From Mesorhizobium sp. M9A.F.Ca.ET.002.03.1.2 (GTDB lineage: Bacteria; Pseudomonadota; Alphaproteobacteria; Rhizobiales; Rhizobiaceae): a stretch of DNA of 64,000 bases. The position numbers were made by a program, and so were the translations under genes. Shown here one piece after another: positions 16,232 through 25,970 of the stretch (positions are counted from its first letter, which is position 1; every line of letters starts with the position of its first letter). The notes under the pieces are model-generated. The model did no database searches, was not told where the DNA came from, and saw only the letters and a list, made by a program, of their open reading frames with translations. The DNA is taken from the NCBI RefSeq assembly GCF_003952365.1, contig NZ_CP034443.1:4333001-4397000 (forward strand), in the 5' to 3' direction.

Positions 16232-17338
16232 TTGATGAATGTGATTGTTGTCGGCGCGGGCATTGCAGGCCTTTCGACCGCCTGGTCGCTCGTCAAGGCC
16301 GGCCACAGCGTTTCCATCGTCGAGCAGGGGCCGATCCCCAATCCGCTCGCTGCCTCGGGCGACCATCATCGCATCATCCGCCGCGCTTATGGTGCAGCGG
16401 CAGGCTATGGCCGCCTGATCACCGAGGCCTATGAAGCCTGGGACGATATGTGGGCCGATCTCGGCGAAAACCATCTCGACCCGCGTGGCTTCATCTGCAT
16501 TTCGCGCGAGGAGGGTGATGACGCCGAGCAGATGCGCGACGGGCTGGCGGCCGGCGGTTTTCCCTTCGAGATGATCGAGCCGAGCGAGGCCGTAGCACGC
16601 TGGCCATTCCTCGAGACCGGAAGTTTTCGCTACGCTTTCTTCTCGCCGCAAGGCGGCGCGTTGCATTGCCGCAAGATCGCGGCGGGCCTCGCCGAATGGC
16701 TGCGAACCAACGGCGCCAATGTCTACGAAAACAGCAAGGCGACGGAGGTCGACGCCGAGGCCGGCCGCGTCGTGCTTGAAAGCGGCGACACGATGCAGGC
16801 CGACCGCATCGTCGTTACCGCTGGCGCCTGGGTGCTGAAACTATTTCCGGAACTGGGCGGTGAGTTGACCACATACCGAACCGCGCTCGCCTATGTCGAA
16901 CCGCCGGCGGGTCTGAAAGCGGCATGGCAGGCGGCACCCGTTATCCTCGATGTCGGCGGCACGACCGACGGCTACATGATCCCGCCCTCCGGTGGCGCCG
17001 GCATGAAATTCGGCTCGGGCCTGCACAAGGTGCCGACCAGTGATGCCGACTGGAACCGCAAGCCGGTGGCGGGCGAGGGTGAGGCGATCCGCAACCTGTT
17101 TTCACCGCCGATCGCCCGTATCGAGGAATACAGGGTGACCGAGGTCGTCACCTGCGCCTACACCTTCACCGCCGACGAGAAGTTCCTGGCGCATGAGAAG
17201 GGCAGATGCCTTGTTGTCTCGGCCTGCTCCGGTCACGGCTACAAGTTCGGCGCGGCGGTCGGCAGGCGCGTTGCAGCGTCCATCGGCAATGGCGACGTCG
17301 CCGGCTTGAAGGCGTGGCTGCGGGCCGAAACGGCCTGA
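16232..17338 (+). CDS. FAD-dependent oxidase, monomeric sarcosine oxidase-like
   Basis: A 368-residue D-amino-acid-oxidase-fold flavoprotein. The dinucleotide-binding start is IVVGAGIAGLSTAWSLVKAG. Near the C-terminus VTCAYTFTADEKF and CSGHGYKFGAAVGR match the monomeric sarcosine oxidase/N-methyltryptophan oxidase group, and Cys307 lines up with the cysteine that covalently holds FAD in that group. It would oxidise an N-methyl or secondary amino acid to an imine, giving hydrogen peroxide. It is divergent from the P450 gene with a 100-bp spacer, and converges on the repeat protein at 17340. Confidence 0.88.
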   Translation: MMNVIVVGAGIAGLSTAWSLVKAGHSVSIVEQGPIPNPLAASGDHHRIIRRAYGAAAGYGRLITEAYEAWDDMWADLGENHLDPRGFICISREEGDDAEQMRDGLAAGGFPFEMIEPSEAVARWPFLETGSFRYAFFSPQGGALHCRKIAAGLAEWLRTNGANVYENSKATEVDAEAGRVVLESGDTMQADRIVVTAGAWVLKLFPELGGELTTYRTALAYVEPPAGLKAAWQAAPVILDVGGTTDGYMIPPSGGAGMKFGSGLHKVPTSDADWNRKPVAGEGEAIRNLFSPPIARIEEYRVTEVVTCAYTFTADEKFLAHEKGRCLVVSACSGHGYKFGAAVGRRVAASIGNGDVAGLKAWLRAETA

Positions 17339-17339
17339 C

Positions 17340-17930
17340 CTAATACCGGCAATGCCTGGGTATATGCACACGCCGCCAGCCCAACGAGCCTTCCCTGACC
17401 AGCACCCGCCGTGCCACTGTCTGGTAGGACGGGGGGATTTCGATGACGCGCCGCTGCTCGGGCCGCACCAGCACCTCTCGGGCCACGCTCTCATACTCGG
17501 CGGGGATGACCACGCGCCTTGCGCGTTCGGGTTCAACCACCAAGGTTTCGGAGACTCGCGCATAGCGGGCCTTGCGCCACACCTTGCACAGCACTTTGCG
17601 GCCGTGGATTATGCGCCATCCCCAGACATAGCCGCTGTCGTCCACCTTGACCGTGTGGTACACGGTGCGCGTGACCGCTGGCACCACCTCATAAGTGACG
17701 CGGGCCGGCGCGGTCTGCTCGACGCTCTCGCGCGTCCCGTAGATCGGCGGATCATAGTCGACCCGCTGGCCACCGGGGCTGACCAGCACGTTTTCGTAGA
17801 CGGTCTCATACACGGCCGGCCTGTCGACCTGCTGGTAGCATTCGATGGCGCTGCCGCCGGCAGCCGTTTCTGACGCCGTGCCGAGAGCAGCTAGGCCGGC
17901 AATGGTTAAGGAAGCAGCTTTCCCAATCAT
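17340..17930 (-). CDS. Exported protein with internal beta-type repeats, function unknown
   Basis: A 196-residue protein with a probable signal peptide (about residues 1-23). The mature part contains repeats of a pattern YETVxENVLVxPxxxRVxxxPPxY: AVYETVYENVLVSPGGQRVD, EYESVAREVLVRPEQRRVI and SYQTVARRVLVREGSLGW, with a related copy around TRTVYHTVKVDD. Two Cys-Lys/Trp segments lie in the middle. Such repeats occur in periplasmic proteins of rhizobia, but I do not recognise a named family with known function. It converges on the sarcosine-oxidase-like gene, the ends being two bases apart. Confidence 0.75.
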   Translation of the reverse strand: MIGKAASLTIAGLAALGTASETAAGGSAIECYQQVDRPAVYETVYENVLVSPGGQRVDYDPPIYGTRESVEQTAPARVTYEVVPAVTRTVYHTVKVDDSGYVWGWRIIHGRKVLCKVWRKARYARVSETLVVEPERARRVVIPAEYESVAREVLVRPEQRRVIEIPPSYQTVARRVLVREGSLGWRRVHIPRHCRY

Positions 17931-17963
17931 GGCACTCCCCCTGTTTGAACTTCAAAACACAAG

Positions 17964-17975
17964 TTCAACGTTGAA
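17964..17975. promoter_or_regulatory. 12-bp palindrome upstream of the repeat-protein gene
   Basis: The perfect palindrome TTCAACGTTGAA begins 34 bases before the ATG (minus strand) of the exported repeat protein. It could be an operator. Nothing else is clear in the rest of the 17931-18150 spacer. Confidence 0.35.
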
Positions 17976-18152
17976 TTGTAAGGGAAGCCGGATCGGGGGA
18001 AAGCGATTTCGACACATTTCGTTAAGCGACGCGGTTAAGAAACTGCTACTCGACGGCGCGGCCACGCCGCTTCAACAGCAGCCGGTACCGCTTCGGGCGA
18101 ATCCTGTGCGGAAGACTTGATTCGACTTAACCGGATGGCTAGGAGAGGCGGC

Positions 18153-18182
18153 CTTGCGCTAGGGTGAGCCGACATCCTATTT
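18153..18182 (+). promoter_or_regulatory. Candidate heat-shock (RpoH) promoter for clpP
   Basis: CTTGCG, a 17-base spacer, then CCTATTT. The alphaproteobacterial sigma-32 pattern is CTTGAA-N17-CCTATaT, so this is a good match, and it lies about 85 bases upstream of clpP, a classical heat-shock gene. Confidence 0.55.
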
Positions 18183-18267
18183 ACAGGACAACGATCCAGA
18201 ACCGATTCTGCCCGATGTGCTAATATCCCCCCGGCGCCGGAATCCCACCTTTGAAAAGGGATAGTCC

Positions 18268-18897
18268 ATGAAGAACCCCGTCGAAACCTACATGAACCTC
18301 GTTCCGATGGTGGTCGAACAGACCAATCGCGGCGAGCGGGCCTATGACATTTTCTCGCGGCTGCTGAAAGAGCGCATCATTTTCATCACCGGCCCGGTCG
18401 AGGACGGCATGGCGACGCTGGTCTGCGCGCAGCTTTTGTTCCTCGAGGCGGAGAATCCGAAGAAGGAAATCAACCTCTACATCAATTCGCCCGGGGGCGT
18501 CGTCACCTCCGGCATGGCGATCTACGACACCATGCAGTTCATCAAGCCGGCGGTGTCGACGCTGTGCATCGGCCAGGCGGCCTCGATGGGCTCGCTGCTC
18601 CTCACCGCAGGCGAGAAGGGCATGCGTTTCGCGACGCCGAATGCTCGCATCATGGTCCACCAGCCTTCCGGTGGCTTCCAGGGCCAGGCTTCCGACATCG
18701 AGCGCCACGCACAGGACATCATCAAGCTGAAGCGCCGTCTCAACGAGGTCTATGTCAAGCACACCGGCAAGAGCTACGACGAGATCGAGAAGACGCTCGA
18801 CCGCGACCACTTCATGACCGCTGACGAGGCGAGGGATTTCGGCCTCATCGACAAGGTCATTTCGTCGCGCGAGCCGGCTGAGGTTGCCGCCGCATAA
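18268..18897 (+). CDS. clpP: ATP-dependent Clp protease proteolytic subunit
   Basis: A 209-residue serine protease subunit that forms a 14-mer barrel working with ClpX or ClpA. The triad is visible: Ser106 in [11 protein letters not shown], His131 in MVHQPSGG, and Asp180 in LDRDHFM. A Shine-Dalgarno AAAAGGGA lies about eight bases before the ATG. It is followed by clpX after about 290 bases, the usual rhizobial order, and preceded by an RpoH-like promoter. Confidence 0.98.
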   Translation: MKNPVETYMNLVPMVVEQTNRGERAYDIFSRLLKERIIFITGPVEDGMATLVCAQLLFLEAENPKKEINLYINSPGGVVTSGMAIYDTMQFIKPAVSTLCIGQAASMGSLLLTAGEKGMRFATPNARIMVHQPSGGFQGQASDIERHAQDIIKLKRRLNEVYVKHTGKSYDEIEKTLDRDHFMTADEARDFGLIDKVISSREPAEVAAA

Positions 18898-19190
18898 GCC
18901 CGGTGGCGGTTGGATGGCGGGAAAACACGCTTTTGGCGCGGCTTGCGGCATTTCGGCCACAATTGGCTGTTCCCTCGACGGGAGCAATTGCCTACGTTAA
19001 GCCTATGTTGATTTTCGACGGCTTAGCTTCGTGTGGGGTTGGTGCGAATCATTGCGACGTTTTCTGATATGTGTTTCGTATGGAATGCGTTGCGGGAGCC
19101 GGGACACTGGCGGCGGCGATTTCCCGCGATAGATTGAATATGCGCCCTTTCAACCAGACCATCGGCGGGCGGCTATGAAAGGACATGAAA

Positions 19191-20465
19191 ATGAGCAAGG
19201 TCGGCAACAACGGCGGTGATTCCAAGAACACGCTTTATTGCTCGTTTTGCGGCAAAAGCCAGCACGAGGTGCGCAAGCTGATCGCCGGCCCGACGGTGTT
19301 CATCTGCGACGAATGCGTCGAGCTCTGCATGGACATCATTCGCGAGGAGAACAAAACCTCGATGGTGAAGTCGCGCGAGGGCGTGCCGACCCCGCAGGAG
19401 ATCCTCAAGGTTCTCGACGACTACGTCATCGGCCAGCCCTACGCCAAGCGCGTGCTGTCGGTGGCCGTCCACAATCACTACAAGCGCCTCGCGCATGCCG
19501 GCAAGAACAACGACGTCGAACTGGCGAAGTCCAACATTTTGCTGATCGGCCCGACCGGTTGCGGCAAGACGCTGCTTGCGCAGACGCTGGCCCGCATCAT
19601 CGACGTGCCGTTCACCATGGCCGATGCGACAACGCTGACAGAGGCCGGCTATGTTGGCGAGGATGTCGAGAACATCATCCTGAAGCTCCTGCAGTCTGCC
19701 GACTACAATGTCGAGCGCGCCCAGCGCGGCATCGTCTACATCGACGAGATCGACAAGATTTCGCGCAAGTCCGACAATCCCTCGATCACCCGCGACGTGT
19801 CGGGCGAGGGCGTGCAGCAGGCGCTGCTGAAGATCATGGAAGGCACGGTCGCTTCCGTACCGCCGCAGGGCGGCAGGAAGCATCCCCAGCAGGAATTCCT
19901 GCAGGTCGACACCGCCAATATCCTGTTCATCTGTGGCGGCGCCTTCGCCGGGCTGGACAAGATCATCTCGGACCGGGGCCGCAAGACCTCGATAGGCTTC
20001 GGCGCCACCGTCGCTTCGCCCGAGGATCGCCGCACCGGCGATGTTTTCCGCCTGGTCGAGCCTGAGGATCTGTTGAAGTTCGGCCTCATTCCCGAGTTCG
20101 TCGGCCGCCTGCCGGTGCTGGCGACGCTGGAGGATCTCGACGAGCCGGCTCTGATCCAGATCCTGACCGAGCCGAAGAACGCGCTGGTCAAGCAGTATCA
20201 GCGGCTGTTCGAGATGGAAAATGTCGATCTGACCTTCCACGAGAACGCGCTGTCGGCGATCGCCAAGCGCGCCATCGAGCGCAAGACAGGCGCGCGCGGC
20301 CTGCGCTCGATCATGGAAGCGATCCTGCTCGACACGATGTTCGAGCTGCCGGCGCTGGAAGGTGTGCGCGAGGTGGTTATTTCGGAGGAGGTGGTGTCCG
20401 GCAATGCCAGGCCGCTCTACATCTATTCCGAGCAGAAGGAAAAGAAGGGCAACGTCAGCGCCTGA
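19191..20465 (+). CDS. clpX: ATP-dependent Clp protease ATP-binding subunit
   Basis: A 424-residue AAA+ unfoldase that feeds substrates to ClpP. The N-terminal zinc-binding domain has the four cysteines of CSFCGKSQ and CDECVELC; Walker A is [12 protein letters not shown] and Walker B YIDEIDKI. The ATG at 19191 is chosen over that at 19185 because AAAGGA ends seven bases before the second and only one base before the first. The roughly 290-bp spacer after clpP implies its own promoter, though no clear one was found. In alphaproteobacteria ClpXP degrades cell-cycle regulators. Confidence 0.98.
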   Translation: MSKVGNNGGDSKNTLYCSFCGKSQHEVRKLIAGPTVFICDECVELCMDIIREENKTSMVKSREGVPTPQEILKVLDDYVIGQPYAKRVLSVAVHNHYKRLAHAGKNNDVELAKSNILLIGPTGCGKTLLAQTLARIIDVPFTMADATTLTEAGYVGEDVENIILKLLQSADYNVERAQRGIVYIDEIDKISRKSDNPSITRDVSGEGVQQALLKIMEGTVASVPPQGGRKHPQQEFLQVDTANILFICGGAFAGLDKIISDRGRKTSIGFGATVASPEDRRTGDVFRLVEPEDLLKFGLIPEFVGRLPVLATLEDLDEPALIQILTEPKNALVKQYQRLFEMENVDLTFHENALSAIAKRAIERKTGARGLRSIMEAILLDTMFELPALEGVREVVISEEVVSGNARPLYIYSEQKEKKGNVSA

Positions 20466-20490
20466 CGTGAGCCGGCAATGGACTTTTGTG

Positions 20491-20514
20491 AAACGGCGCC
20501 GCGAGGCGCCGTTT
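20491..20514 (+). terminator. Stem-loop after clpX
   Basis: A perfect 10-bp stem AAACGGCGCC/GGCGCCGTTT with a GCGA tetraloop begins 26 bases after the clpX stop. There is only a short T-run after it, so it may be a weak terminator or an mRNA-stabilising element. Confidence 0.6.
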
Positions 20515-20746
20515 GCTGTTACGGACGTGCCTCATTGTGATGAGCGGATACGGCGATTGGATGAACGGATTCGTGTTGACCCTTGATCTTTGCCCCGCGT
20601 GCCTCCAACTAACGGGGGAAGGCCGTGGTGCCGAATTCTGTGCTGTAAAACTCCCGTCACAAACGGTGGTAGGCGGAACGACCCTCGGTCGTTAATATGA
20701 GATTCGCGGCTGGCCGATTGGCGGCTGCGATATGAAAGGTTGGACA

Positions 20747-23158
20747 ATGGCCAAAATATCCAAGGCTCCCAGCGACGGCGTTTTCGCAGTCCTCCCACTG
20801 CGCGACATCGTGGTGTTCCCGCACATGATCGTTCCGCTCTTTGTCGGGCGTGAAAAGTCGATCAAGGCGCTGGAAGAGGTGATGGGTCAGGAAAAGCAGA
20901 TCCTGCTCGCGACCCAGATGAATGCCGCCGATGACGATCCCGAGTCCGATGCCATCTTTGACATCGGCACGCTCGCCAATGTGCTGCAATTGCTGAAACT
21001 GCCGGACGGCACTGTGAAGGTGCTGGTCGAAGGCGCCTCGCGCGCGAAAATCGTCTCGTTCACCGACCGTCCCGACTTCCACGAGGCCCGCGCCGCGGTG
21101 CTGGTCGAACCGGAGGAGGAAGAGGTCGAGGTCGAGGCGCTGGCCCGGTCCGTCGTCACCGACTTCGAGAACTACGTCAAGCTGAACAAGAAGATCTCGC
21201 CCGAAGTGGTGGGTGCCGCCAGCCAGATCGACGACTACTCCAAGCTCGCCGATACGGTTGCCTCGCATCTTGCCATCAAGATCCCCGAGAAGCAGGAGAT
21301 GCTGGCCACGCTTTCGGTCAAGGAGCGGCTGGAAAAGGCGATGGGCTTCATGGAAGCCGAAATCTCCGTCCTGCAGGTTGAGAAGCGCATCCGTTCGCGC
21401 GTCAAGCGCCAGATGGAGAAGACGCAGCGCGAATACTACCTCAACGAGCAGATGAAGGCGATCCAGAAGGAGCTCGGCGAGGGCGAGGACGGCCGCGACG
21501 AGGCCGCCGAGATCGAGGCGCGCATCAAGAAGACCAAGCTCTCCAAGGAGGCCCGCGAAAAGGCGGAAGCCGAACTGAAGAAGCTCAGGACGATGTCGCC
21601 TATGTCGGCTGAATCAACCGTCGTGCGCAACTATCTCGACTGGATCCTGTCGATACCGTGGGGCAAGAACTCCAAGGTCAAGCAGGATCTGGCCTACGCG
21701 CAGAACGTGCTCGACGCCGACCATTTCGGTCTCGACAAGGTCAAGGACCGCATCGTCGAATACCTCGCCGTGCAGAGCCGCCAGAAGAAGCTGAAGGGGC
21801 CGATCCTGTGCCTCGTCGGACCTCCCGGCGTCGGCAAGACCTCGCTCGGCAAGTCGATCGCCAAGGCGACCGGCCGCGAATTCATCCGCATGGCGCTGGG
21901 TGGCGTGCGCGACGAGGCCGAGATCCGTGGGCACCGGCGCACCTATATCGGCTCGATGCCCGGCAAGGTCATCCAGTCGATGAAGAAGGCGAAGAAATCC
22001 AATCCGCTCTTCCTGCTCGACGAGATCGACAAGATGGGCCAGGATTTCCGCGGCGACCCGTCATCGGCCTTGCTCGAGGTGCTCGATCCCGAGCAGAACT
22101 CGACGTTCATGGACCACTACCTCGAGGTCGAATACGACCTGTCGAGCGTGATGTTCGTGACGACGGCGAACACGTTGAACATCCCTGCGCCCTTGATGGA
22201 CCGCATGGAGATCATCCGTATCGCCGGCTACACCGAGGACGAGAAGGTCGAGATCGCCAAGCGCCACCTGATGCCCAAGGTGATCCGCGATCACGCGCTG
22301 CAGCCGAAGGAGTTCTCCGTCGGCGAGGACGCGATCCGCGGCATCATTCAGACCTACACCCGTGAAGCGGGCGTCAGGAGCCTGGAGCGCGAGCTGATGA
22401 AGCTCGGCCGCAAGGCGGTGACCGAGATCCTGAAGACGAAAAAGAAGACGATCAACATCACGGCGGACAATCTCGCCGATTACCTTGGTGTTCCGCGCTT
22501 CCGCTTCGGTCAGGTCGAGGCGGACGATCAGGTCGGCGTCGTCACCGGGCTTGCCTGGACGGAAGTCGGCGGCGAGCTGCTGACGGTGGAAGGCGTCATG
22601 ATGCCCGGCAAGGGCCGCATGACAGTGACCGGCAATCTGCGCGACGTGATGAAGGAATCGATCTCTGCGGCGGCCTCCTATGTCCGCTCGCGGGCTATCG
22701 ATTTCGGCGTCGAGCCGCCGCTGTTCGACAAGCGCGACATCCACGTCCACGTGCCGGAGGGGGCTACCCCCAAGGACGGACCGTCGGCGGGTGTGGCGAT
22801 GGCGACGGCGATCGTCTCGGTGCTGACCGGCATCCCGGTCAAGGCCGATGTCGCGATGACCGGCGAGATCACGCTGCGCGGCAGGGTGCTGCCGATCGGC
22901 GGGCTCAAGGAGAAGCTGCTTGCAGCACTTCGCGGCGGCATCAAGAAGGTGCTGATCCCGGAAGAGAACGCCAAGGATCTGGCGGAGATTCCGGACAACG
23001 TGAAGAGCGGTATGGAGATCATTCCGGTCTCGCGAGTCGGCGAGGTGCTGCGTCATGCGCTGGTGCGCATGCCGGAGCCGATCGAGTGGGCCGAACCGGT
23101 CAATGCGCCGGCTACCGTGGACGCCGGAGACGACGCCGGCAAGTCGCTTGCTCATTAG
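20747..23158 (+). CDS. lon: Endopeptidase La (Lon protease)
   Basis: An 803-residue ATP-dependent protease with the N-terminal substrate-binding region, the AAA+ module (Walker [14 protein letters not shown]) and the C-terminal Ser-Lys protease domain (Ser in [10 protein letters not shown], Lys in [14 protein letters not shown]). The start at 20747 (MAKISK) is preferred over 20732 because AAAGG lies eight bases before it. The 280-bp leader after clpX includes a hairpin AACGAC/GTCGTT near 20677-20693 and a weak RpoH-like pattern CTTGAT near 20582. It degrades misfolded and regulatory proteins in the cytosol. Confidence 0.98.
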   Translation: MAKISKAPSDGVFAVLPLRDIVVFPHMIVPLFVGREKSIKALEEVMGQEKQILLATQMNAADDDPESDAIFDIGTLANVLQLLKLPDGTVKVLVEGASRAKIVSFTDRPDFHEARAAVLVEPEEEEVEVEALARSVVTDFENYVKLNKKISPEVVGAASQIDDYSKLADTVASHLAIKIPEKQEMLATLSVKERLEKAMGFMEAEISVLQVEKRIRSRVKRQMEKTQREYYLNEQMKAIQKELGEGEDGRDEAAEIEARIKKTKLSKEAREKAEAELKKLRTMSPMSAESTVVRNYLDWILSIPWGKNSKVKQDLAYAQNVLDADHFGLDKVKDRIVEYLAVQSRQKKLKGPILCLVGPPGVGKTSLGKSIAKATGREFIRMALGGVRDEAEIRGHRRTYIGSMPGKVIQSMKKAKKSNPLFLLDEIDKMGQDFRGDPSSALLEVLDPEQNSTFMDHYLEVEYDLSSVMFVTTANTLNIPAPLMDRMEIIRIAGYTEDEKVEIAKRHLMPKVIRDHALQPKEFSVGEDAIRGIIQTYTREAGVRSLERELMKLGRKAVTEILKTKKKTINITADNLADYLGVPRFRFGQVEADDQVGVVTGLAWTEVGGELLTVEGVMMPGKGRMTVTGNLRDVMKESISAAASYVRSRAIDFGVEPPLFDKRDIHVHVPEGATPKDGPSAGVAMATAIVSVLTGIPVKADVAMTGEITLRGRVLPIGGLKEKLLAALRGGIKKVLIPEENAKDLAEIPDNVKSGMEIIPVSRVGEVLRHALVRMPEPIEWAEPVNAPATVDAGDDAGKSLAH

Positions 23159-23257
23159 AGCGCCGCGCGTCCAATTGGACGCGCAAAGGACGCTCTAACG
23201 CCTTTGAGTCTGCGCATGTCCGCAGCGAAAACCGAAACCGGTTTTCGGGGTCATGCG
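23155..23257. repeat. Pair of palindromic intergenic repeats after lon
   Basis: First dyad: TTAGAGCG with CGCTCTAA (23155-23198), containing the palindrome GCGCGTCCAATTGGACGCGC. Second: GCATG...CATGC with CGAAAACCG and CGGTTTTCG inside (about 23212-23257). The second resembles the CCGAAAA/TTTTCGG repeat found after the desulfurase gene at 57491, so these belong to a dispersed rhizobial repeat family. The first overlaps the lon stop codon. Confidence 0.65.
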
Positions 23258-23292
23258 TTAGCTATTGCTAAAGTTGCAATGCACAAAGAGAG

Positions 23293-23316
23293 AGCCGGGT
23301 CCCGAGCCCGGCTTTT
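23293..23316 (+). terminator. Intrinsic terminator downstream of lon
   Basis: Stem AGCCGGG/CCCGGCT with a short loop, followed by a T-run (CTTTTT). It is the first of two adjacent terminators. Confidence 0.75.
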
Positions 23317-23328
23317 TCATGTGAAAAA

Positions 23329-23350
23329 CCCCGGAATTCCGGGCTTTTTT
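23329..23350 (+). terminator. Second terminator-like palindrome before hupB
   Basis: A 14-bp perfect palindrome CCCGGAATTCCGGG followed by CTTTTTT and, after a few bases, another run of seven T. Together with the one at 23293 it isolates lon from hupB. Confidence 0.65.
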
Positions 23351-23458
23351 CGATTTTTTTGGCGCTTTTCGACTTGGTTGCAGAAGCGCTTCTTTCTAAA
23401 GTCCGTTTCCTGCCGGACGAGTCGTTATGTTCCGGTTTTCTCATGGAAGGGAATTTTT

Positions 23459-23731
23459 ATGAACAAGAACGAACTGGTGTCCGCTGTCGCCGATGCCGCG
23501 AGTATTTCGAAGGGTGACGCGCAGTCGGCGGTCGATGCGGTGTTTTCCGTGATCACCGGCGAACTGAAGAAGGGCGGCGATGTCCGGCTTGTCGGCTTCG
23601 GAAATTTCACCGTGTCAAAACGCGCCGCGTCGACCGGCCGCAACCCGCAGACCGGTGCGGAAGTGAAGATTCCGGCGCGCACCGTGCCGAAGTTTTCGGC
23701 CGGCAAGGGCCTCAAGGACGCAGTAAACTAA
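23459..23731 (+). CDS. hupB: DNA-binding protein HU
   Basis: A 90-residue histone-like protein. The start MNKNELVSAVADAAS, the DNA-arm region GFGNFTVSKRAASTGRNPQT and the end KFSAGKGLKDAVN are full HU landmarks. The frame is open upstream to 23204, but the ATG at 23459 has GGAAGG seven to eight bases before it. It is isolated by terminators on both sides and bends and compacts chromosomal DNA as a dimer. The position just after lon is conserved in many proteobacteria. Confidence 0.98.
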   Translation: MNKNELVSAVADAASISKGDAQSAVDAVFSVITGELKKGGDVRLVGFGNFTVSKRAASTGRNPQTGAEVKIPARTVPKFSAGKGLKDAVN

Positions 23732-23759
23732 GCGCCTTCTTACCCTTTTCAGAGATCAG

Positions 23760-23783
23760 AAAAGCCGGGCATGCCCGGCTTTT
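23760..23783. terminator. Intrinsic terminator downstream of hupB, probably bidirectional
   Basis: AAAAGCCGGGC with GCCCGGCTTTT around an AT loop, followed by CTTTTT on the plus strand. A- and T-runs flank both sides, so it can also end transcripts from the converging reductase gene. Confidence 0.8.
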
Positions 23784-23851
23784 CTTTTTATGCGTCCTGC
23801 CGGGTGTGTTGAGATTCAGGTCAGGCCGCATCACCTGAAGCTCGACACGCC

Positions 23852-24874
23852 CTATGCCGTCGGCGCATCCGCGCGTAGCAGCCCTTCCTTCTTGAGATCG
23901 GCCCAGAGTTCCGATGGCAGCTTCGCGTCGAGCAGCGACCGGTTGCTTTCGACCTCGCTCGGCCGCTGGCCGCCGGGGATCACCGACACGACCGAAGGGT
24001 GCAGCAGCGGAAATTGCAGCGCCGCCTCGATCAGGCGCACGCCGTGGCGTTTGCAGACGGCCTCGATGCGTGTGACGCGGTCGATGATGTCCTGCGGCGC
24101 CTCGGAATAATTGTAGAAGGCGCCGGGCTTCGGCCCGGTTGCCAGGATGCCGGAATTATAAGGCCCGCCGAGAACGATGCCGATGCCGCGCTTCTGGCAT
24201 AGCGGCAGGAAGGATTGCAGCGCTTCCTGCTCCAGCAGCGTATAGCGCCCGGCAAGCAGGAAAAGGTCGAAGTCGCCACGCTCGGCGAGTGTCTGGGCAA
24301 CTGGCCATTCGTTGATGCCGCCGCCGAACGCCTTGATGACGCCCTGGTCGCGCAGGGCAAGCAGCCCATAATAGCCCGAGCGCATGAACTCTTCGATGCG
24401 TTGATCCGAGGCCTCCTTGCTGCCGTGCGTGAAGATGTCGACATCATGCACGAAAAGGATGTCGATGCGATCGACGCCGAGGCGTTCCAGCGAGGCTTCG
24501 AACGAGCGCATGACGCCATCATAGCTGTAGTCGTAGACCTCTCGGCGCGACGGCGTGTCGAAGAATTTGCCGATGCCGGTGCGTTGGTCCGGCGGGCAGG
24601 CGCGCATGATGCGGCCGACCTTGCTCGACAGCACATAGTCGTCGCGCTTTTTCGAGCGCAGGAACGGATTGAGCCGTGTTTCCGACAGGCCGAGCCCGTA
24701 GAGCGGCGCGGTGTCGTAGTAACGGCAGCCGACCTGCCATGCCGCCTCCAGCGTGGCGTTGGCGTTCTCGTCGGAGACGGCGCGGTAGAGGTTGCCGAGC
24801 GGCGCCGTGCCGAAGCCGAGTTCCGTGAACGCGATGCCGCCATTGCCGATGCGATCGAAATGCCGTGTCTTCAT
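23852..24874 (-). CDS. Aldo/keto reductase, D-threo-aldose (L-fucose)-dehydrogenase-like
   Basis: A 340-residue AKR. The catalytic Asp/Tyr are in YYDTAPLYGLGLSE, the Lys in LSSKVGR and the His in ILFVHDVD, so the tetrad is complete. The start and the YDYSYDGVMRSFEASLERLG region fit the group that includes D-threo-aldose 1-dehydrogenase and pyridoxal 4-dehydrogenase, which oxidise sugars or aldehydes with NAD(P). Neighbours with sugar functions (FucU/RbsD, ribokinase-like) support a sugar role, but the gene is divergent from the creatininase-family gene and 1 kb from the transporter, so this is inference. Confidence 0.87.
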   Translation of the reverse strand: MKTRHFDRIGNGGIAFTELGFGTAPLGNLYRAVSDENANATLEAAWQVGCRYYDTAPLYGLGLSETRLNPFLRSKKRDDYVLSSKVGRIMRACPPDQRTGIGKFFDTPSRREVYDYSYDGVMRSFEASLERLGVDRIDILFVHDVDIFTHGSKEASDQRIEEFMRSGYYGLLALRDQGVIKAFGGGINEWPVAQTLAERGDFDLFLLAGRYTLLEQEALQSFLPLCQKRGIGIVLGGPYNSGILATGPKPGAFYNYSEAPQDIIDRVTRIEAVCKRHGVRLIEAALQFPLLHPSVVSVIPGGQRPSEVESNRSLLDAKLPSELWADLKKEGLLRADAPTA

Positions 24875-25097
24875 GTCCTGCCGTTCCTCATTTTCGCATT
24901 TGCCCCGACACTATCATGCCAGTGGCACATCAAAAGCATTCGCGACCGTTGGACACGGATTTTCGCGGTGATAGCATGAGCAAAAACAAGCTGTTCGGGG
25001 AAGATGTGACCAAAAAATCCGGACGGGCTTTGATGCCGGCAAGCTGGTGGCCCGCCATGATGACGAATACCAACACAGATCTGTTCAGGATTGCGCC

Positions 25098-25835
25098 ATG
25101 CGCTACGAACTGATGCTGCCGCACCAGATCCGCAAGGCGATCGCCGAGAACTGGCCGGTCGTGCTCCCGCTCGGCGTGCTCGAATACCATGGCGAGCACA
25201 TGGCCGTCGGCATGGACACACTGGCGGTGGTCAAGATCCTGGAACTGTTCGAAAGGGAAGCCGACATCGTCATCCTGCCACCCTTCTACTACGGCGCGGC
25301 GAGCTACGCGGTGGCGCCGCCGGAGGGCAATGGCTCGGTGCAAGTCGGCGGCAATGCGCTGGCACCGTTCGGCGAAGAGCTGTTCTACAGCCTGCTGCGC
25401 ATCGGCTTCCGCAACATCCACGCCATCATTCACCACCAGACCGAGAACTTTGCCGCCGGCATGCCGACCGATCTCGCCTTCAAGACCGCTGGCCGCCAGG
25501 CGATCTTCCGCTTTCTCGAGAAGGAGCGCGGCGAGGGCTGGTGGGGCTCGGAGACAATGGCCAGCTACTATGCCGAGCAGGGCGCCAATTTCTTCAACTG
25601 GGTGCAGGTGCATTCGCTGATGCCGGCCACGATGAACGGCCAATATCCGTTCGATCATGCCGGCATCGGCGAGACGTCGCTGATGCTGGCGCTATGCCCG
25701 GAAGCGGTGGACGCCGGCCACTTCGCCGACAACAAGAGCTGGTATACGGCGACCGCCAAAGACGCGTCGGCGGAGCTGGGGCAAAGGGGCGTCGCCATGA
25801 TCCTCGAGCATTTGCGGGCGATATTGTCGCGCTAA
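25098..25835 (+). CDS. Creatininase-family amidohydrolase
   Basis: A 245-residue protein of the creatininase/creatinine-amidohydrolase fold. VVLPLGVLEYHGEHMAVGMDT is the conserved metal-ligand start (His and Asp), followed by PPFYYGAASY and the IHHQTENFAAGMP region. Known members hydrolyse creatinine, formamidopyrimidines or peptides, and the exact substrate here is unknown. The start at 25098 has CAGGA seven bases upstream. Its place between the sugar dehydrogenase and the ABC transporter suggests a lactone- or amide-type step in the same pathway, which is inference. Confidence 0.83.
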   Translation: MRYELMLPHQIRKAIAENWPVVLPLGVLEYHGEHMAVGMDTLAVVKILELFEREADIVILPPFYYGAASYAVAPPEGNGSVQVGGNALAPFGEELFYSLLRIGFRNIHAIIHHQTENFAAGMPTDLAFKTAGRQAIFRFLEKERGEGWWGSETMASYYAEQGANFFNWVQVHSLMPATMNGQYPFDHAGIGETSLMLALCPEAVDAGHFADNKSWYTATAKDASAELGQRGVAMILEHLRAILSR

Positions 25836-25970
25836 TGCTCCATTTCGAGCTGCAAGGGGCTCAGAAAGAAAGCCGTAGCGATCCTGCGCCCCACTCTGTC
25901 CCGCCAGCATCACAAGGCTATTCACAGTCGCGGCATTCGAAGGGAAGACGAAGCTGCGAGGATCAATCGT

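Noticed and set aside
24976..25113. A 45-codon frame overlapping the creatininase-family start
   Set aside because: Its ribosome-binding site is weak, it resembles no family, and the creatininase start at 25098 explains the region.
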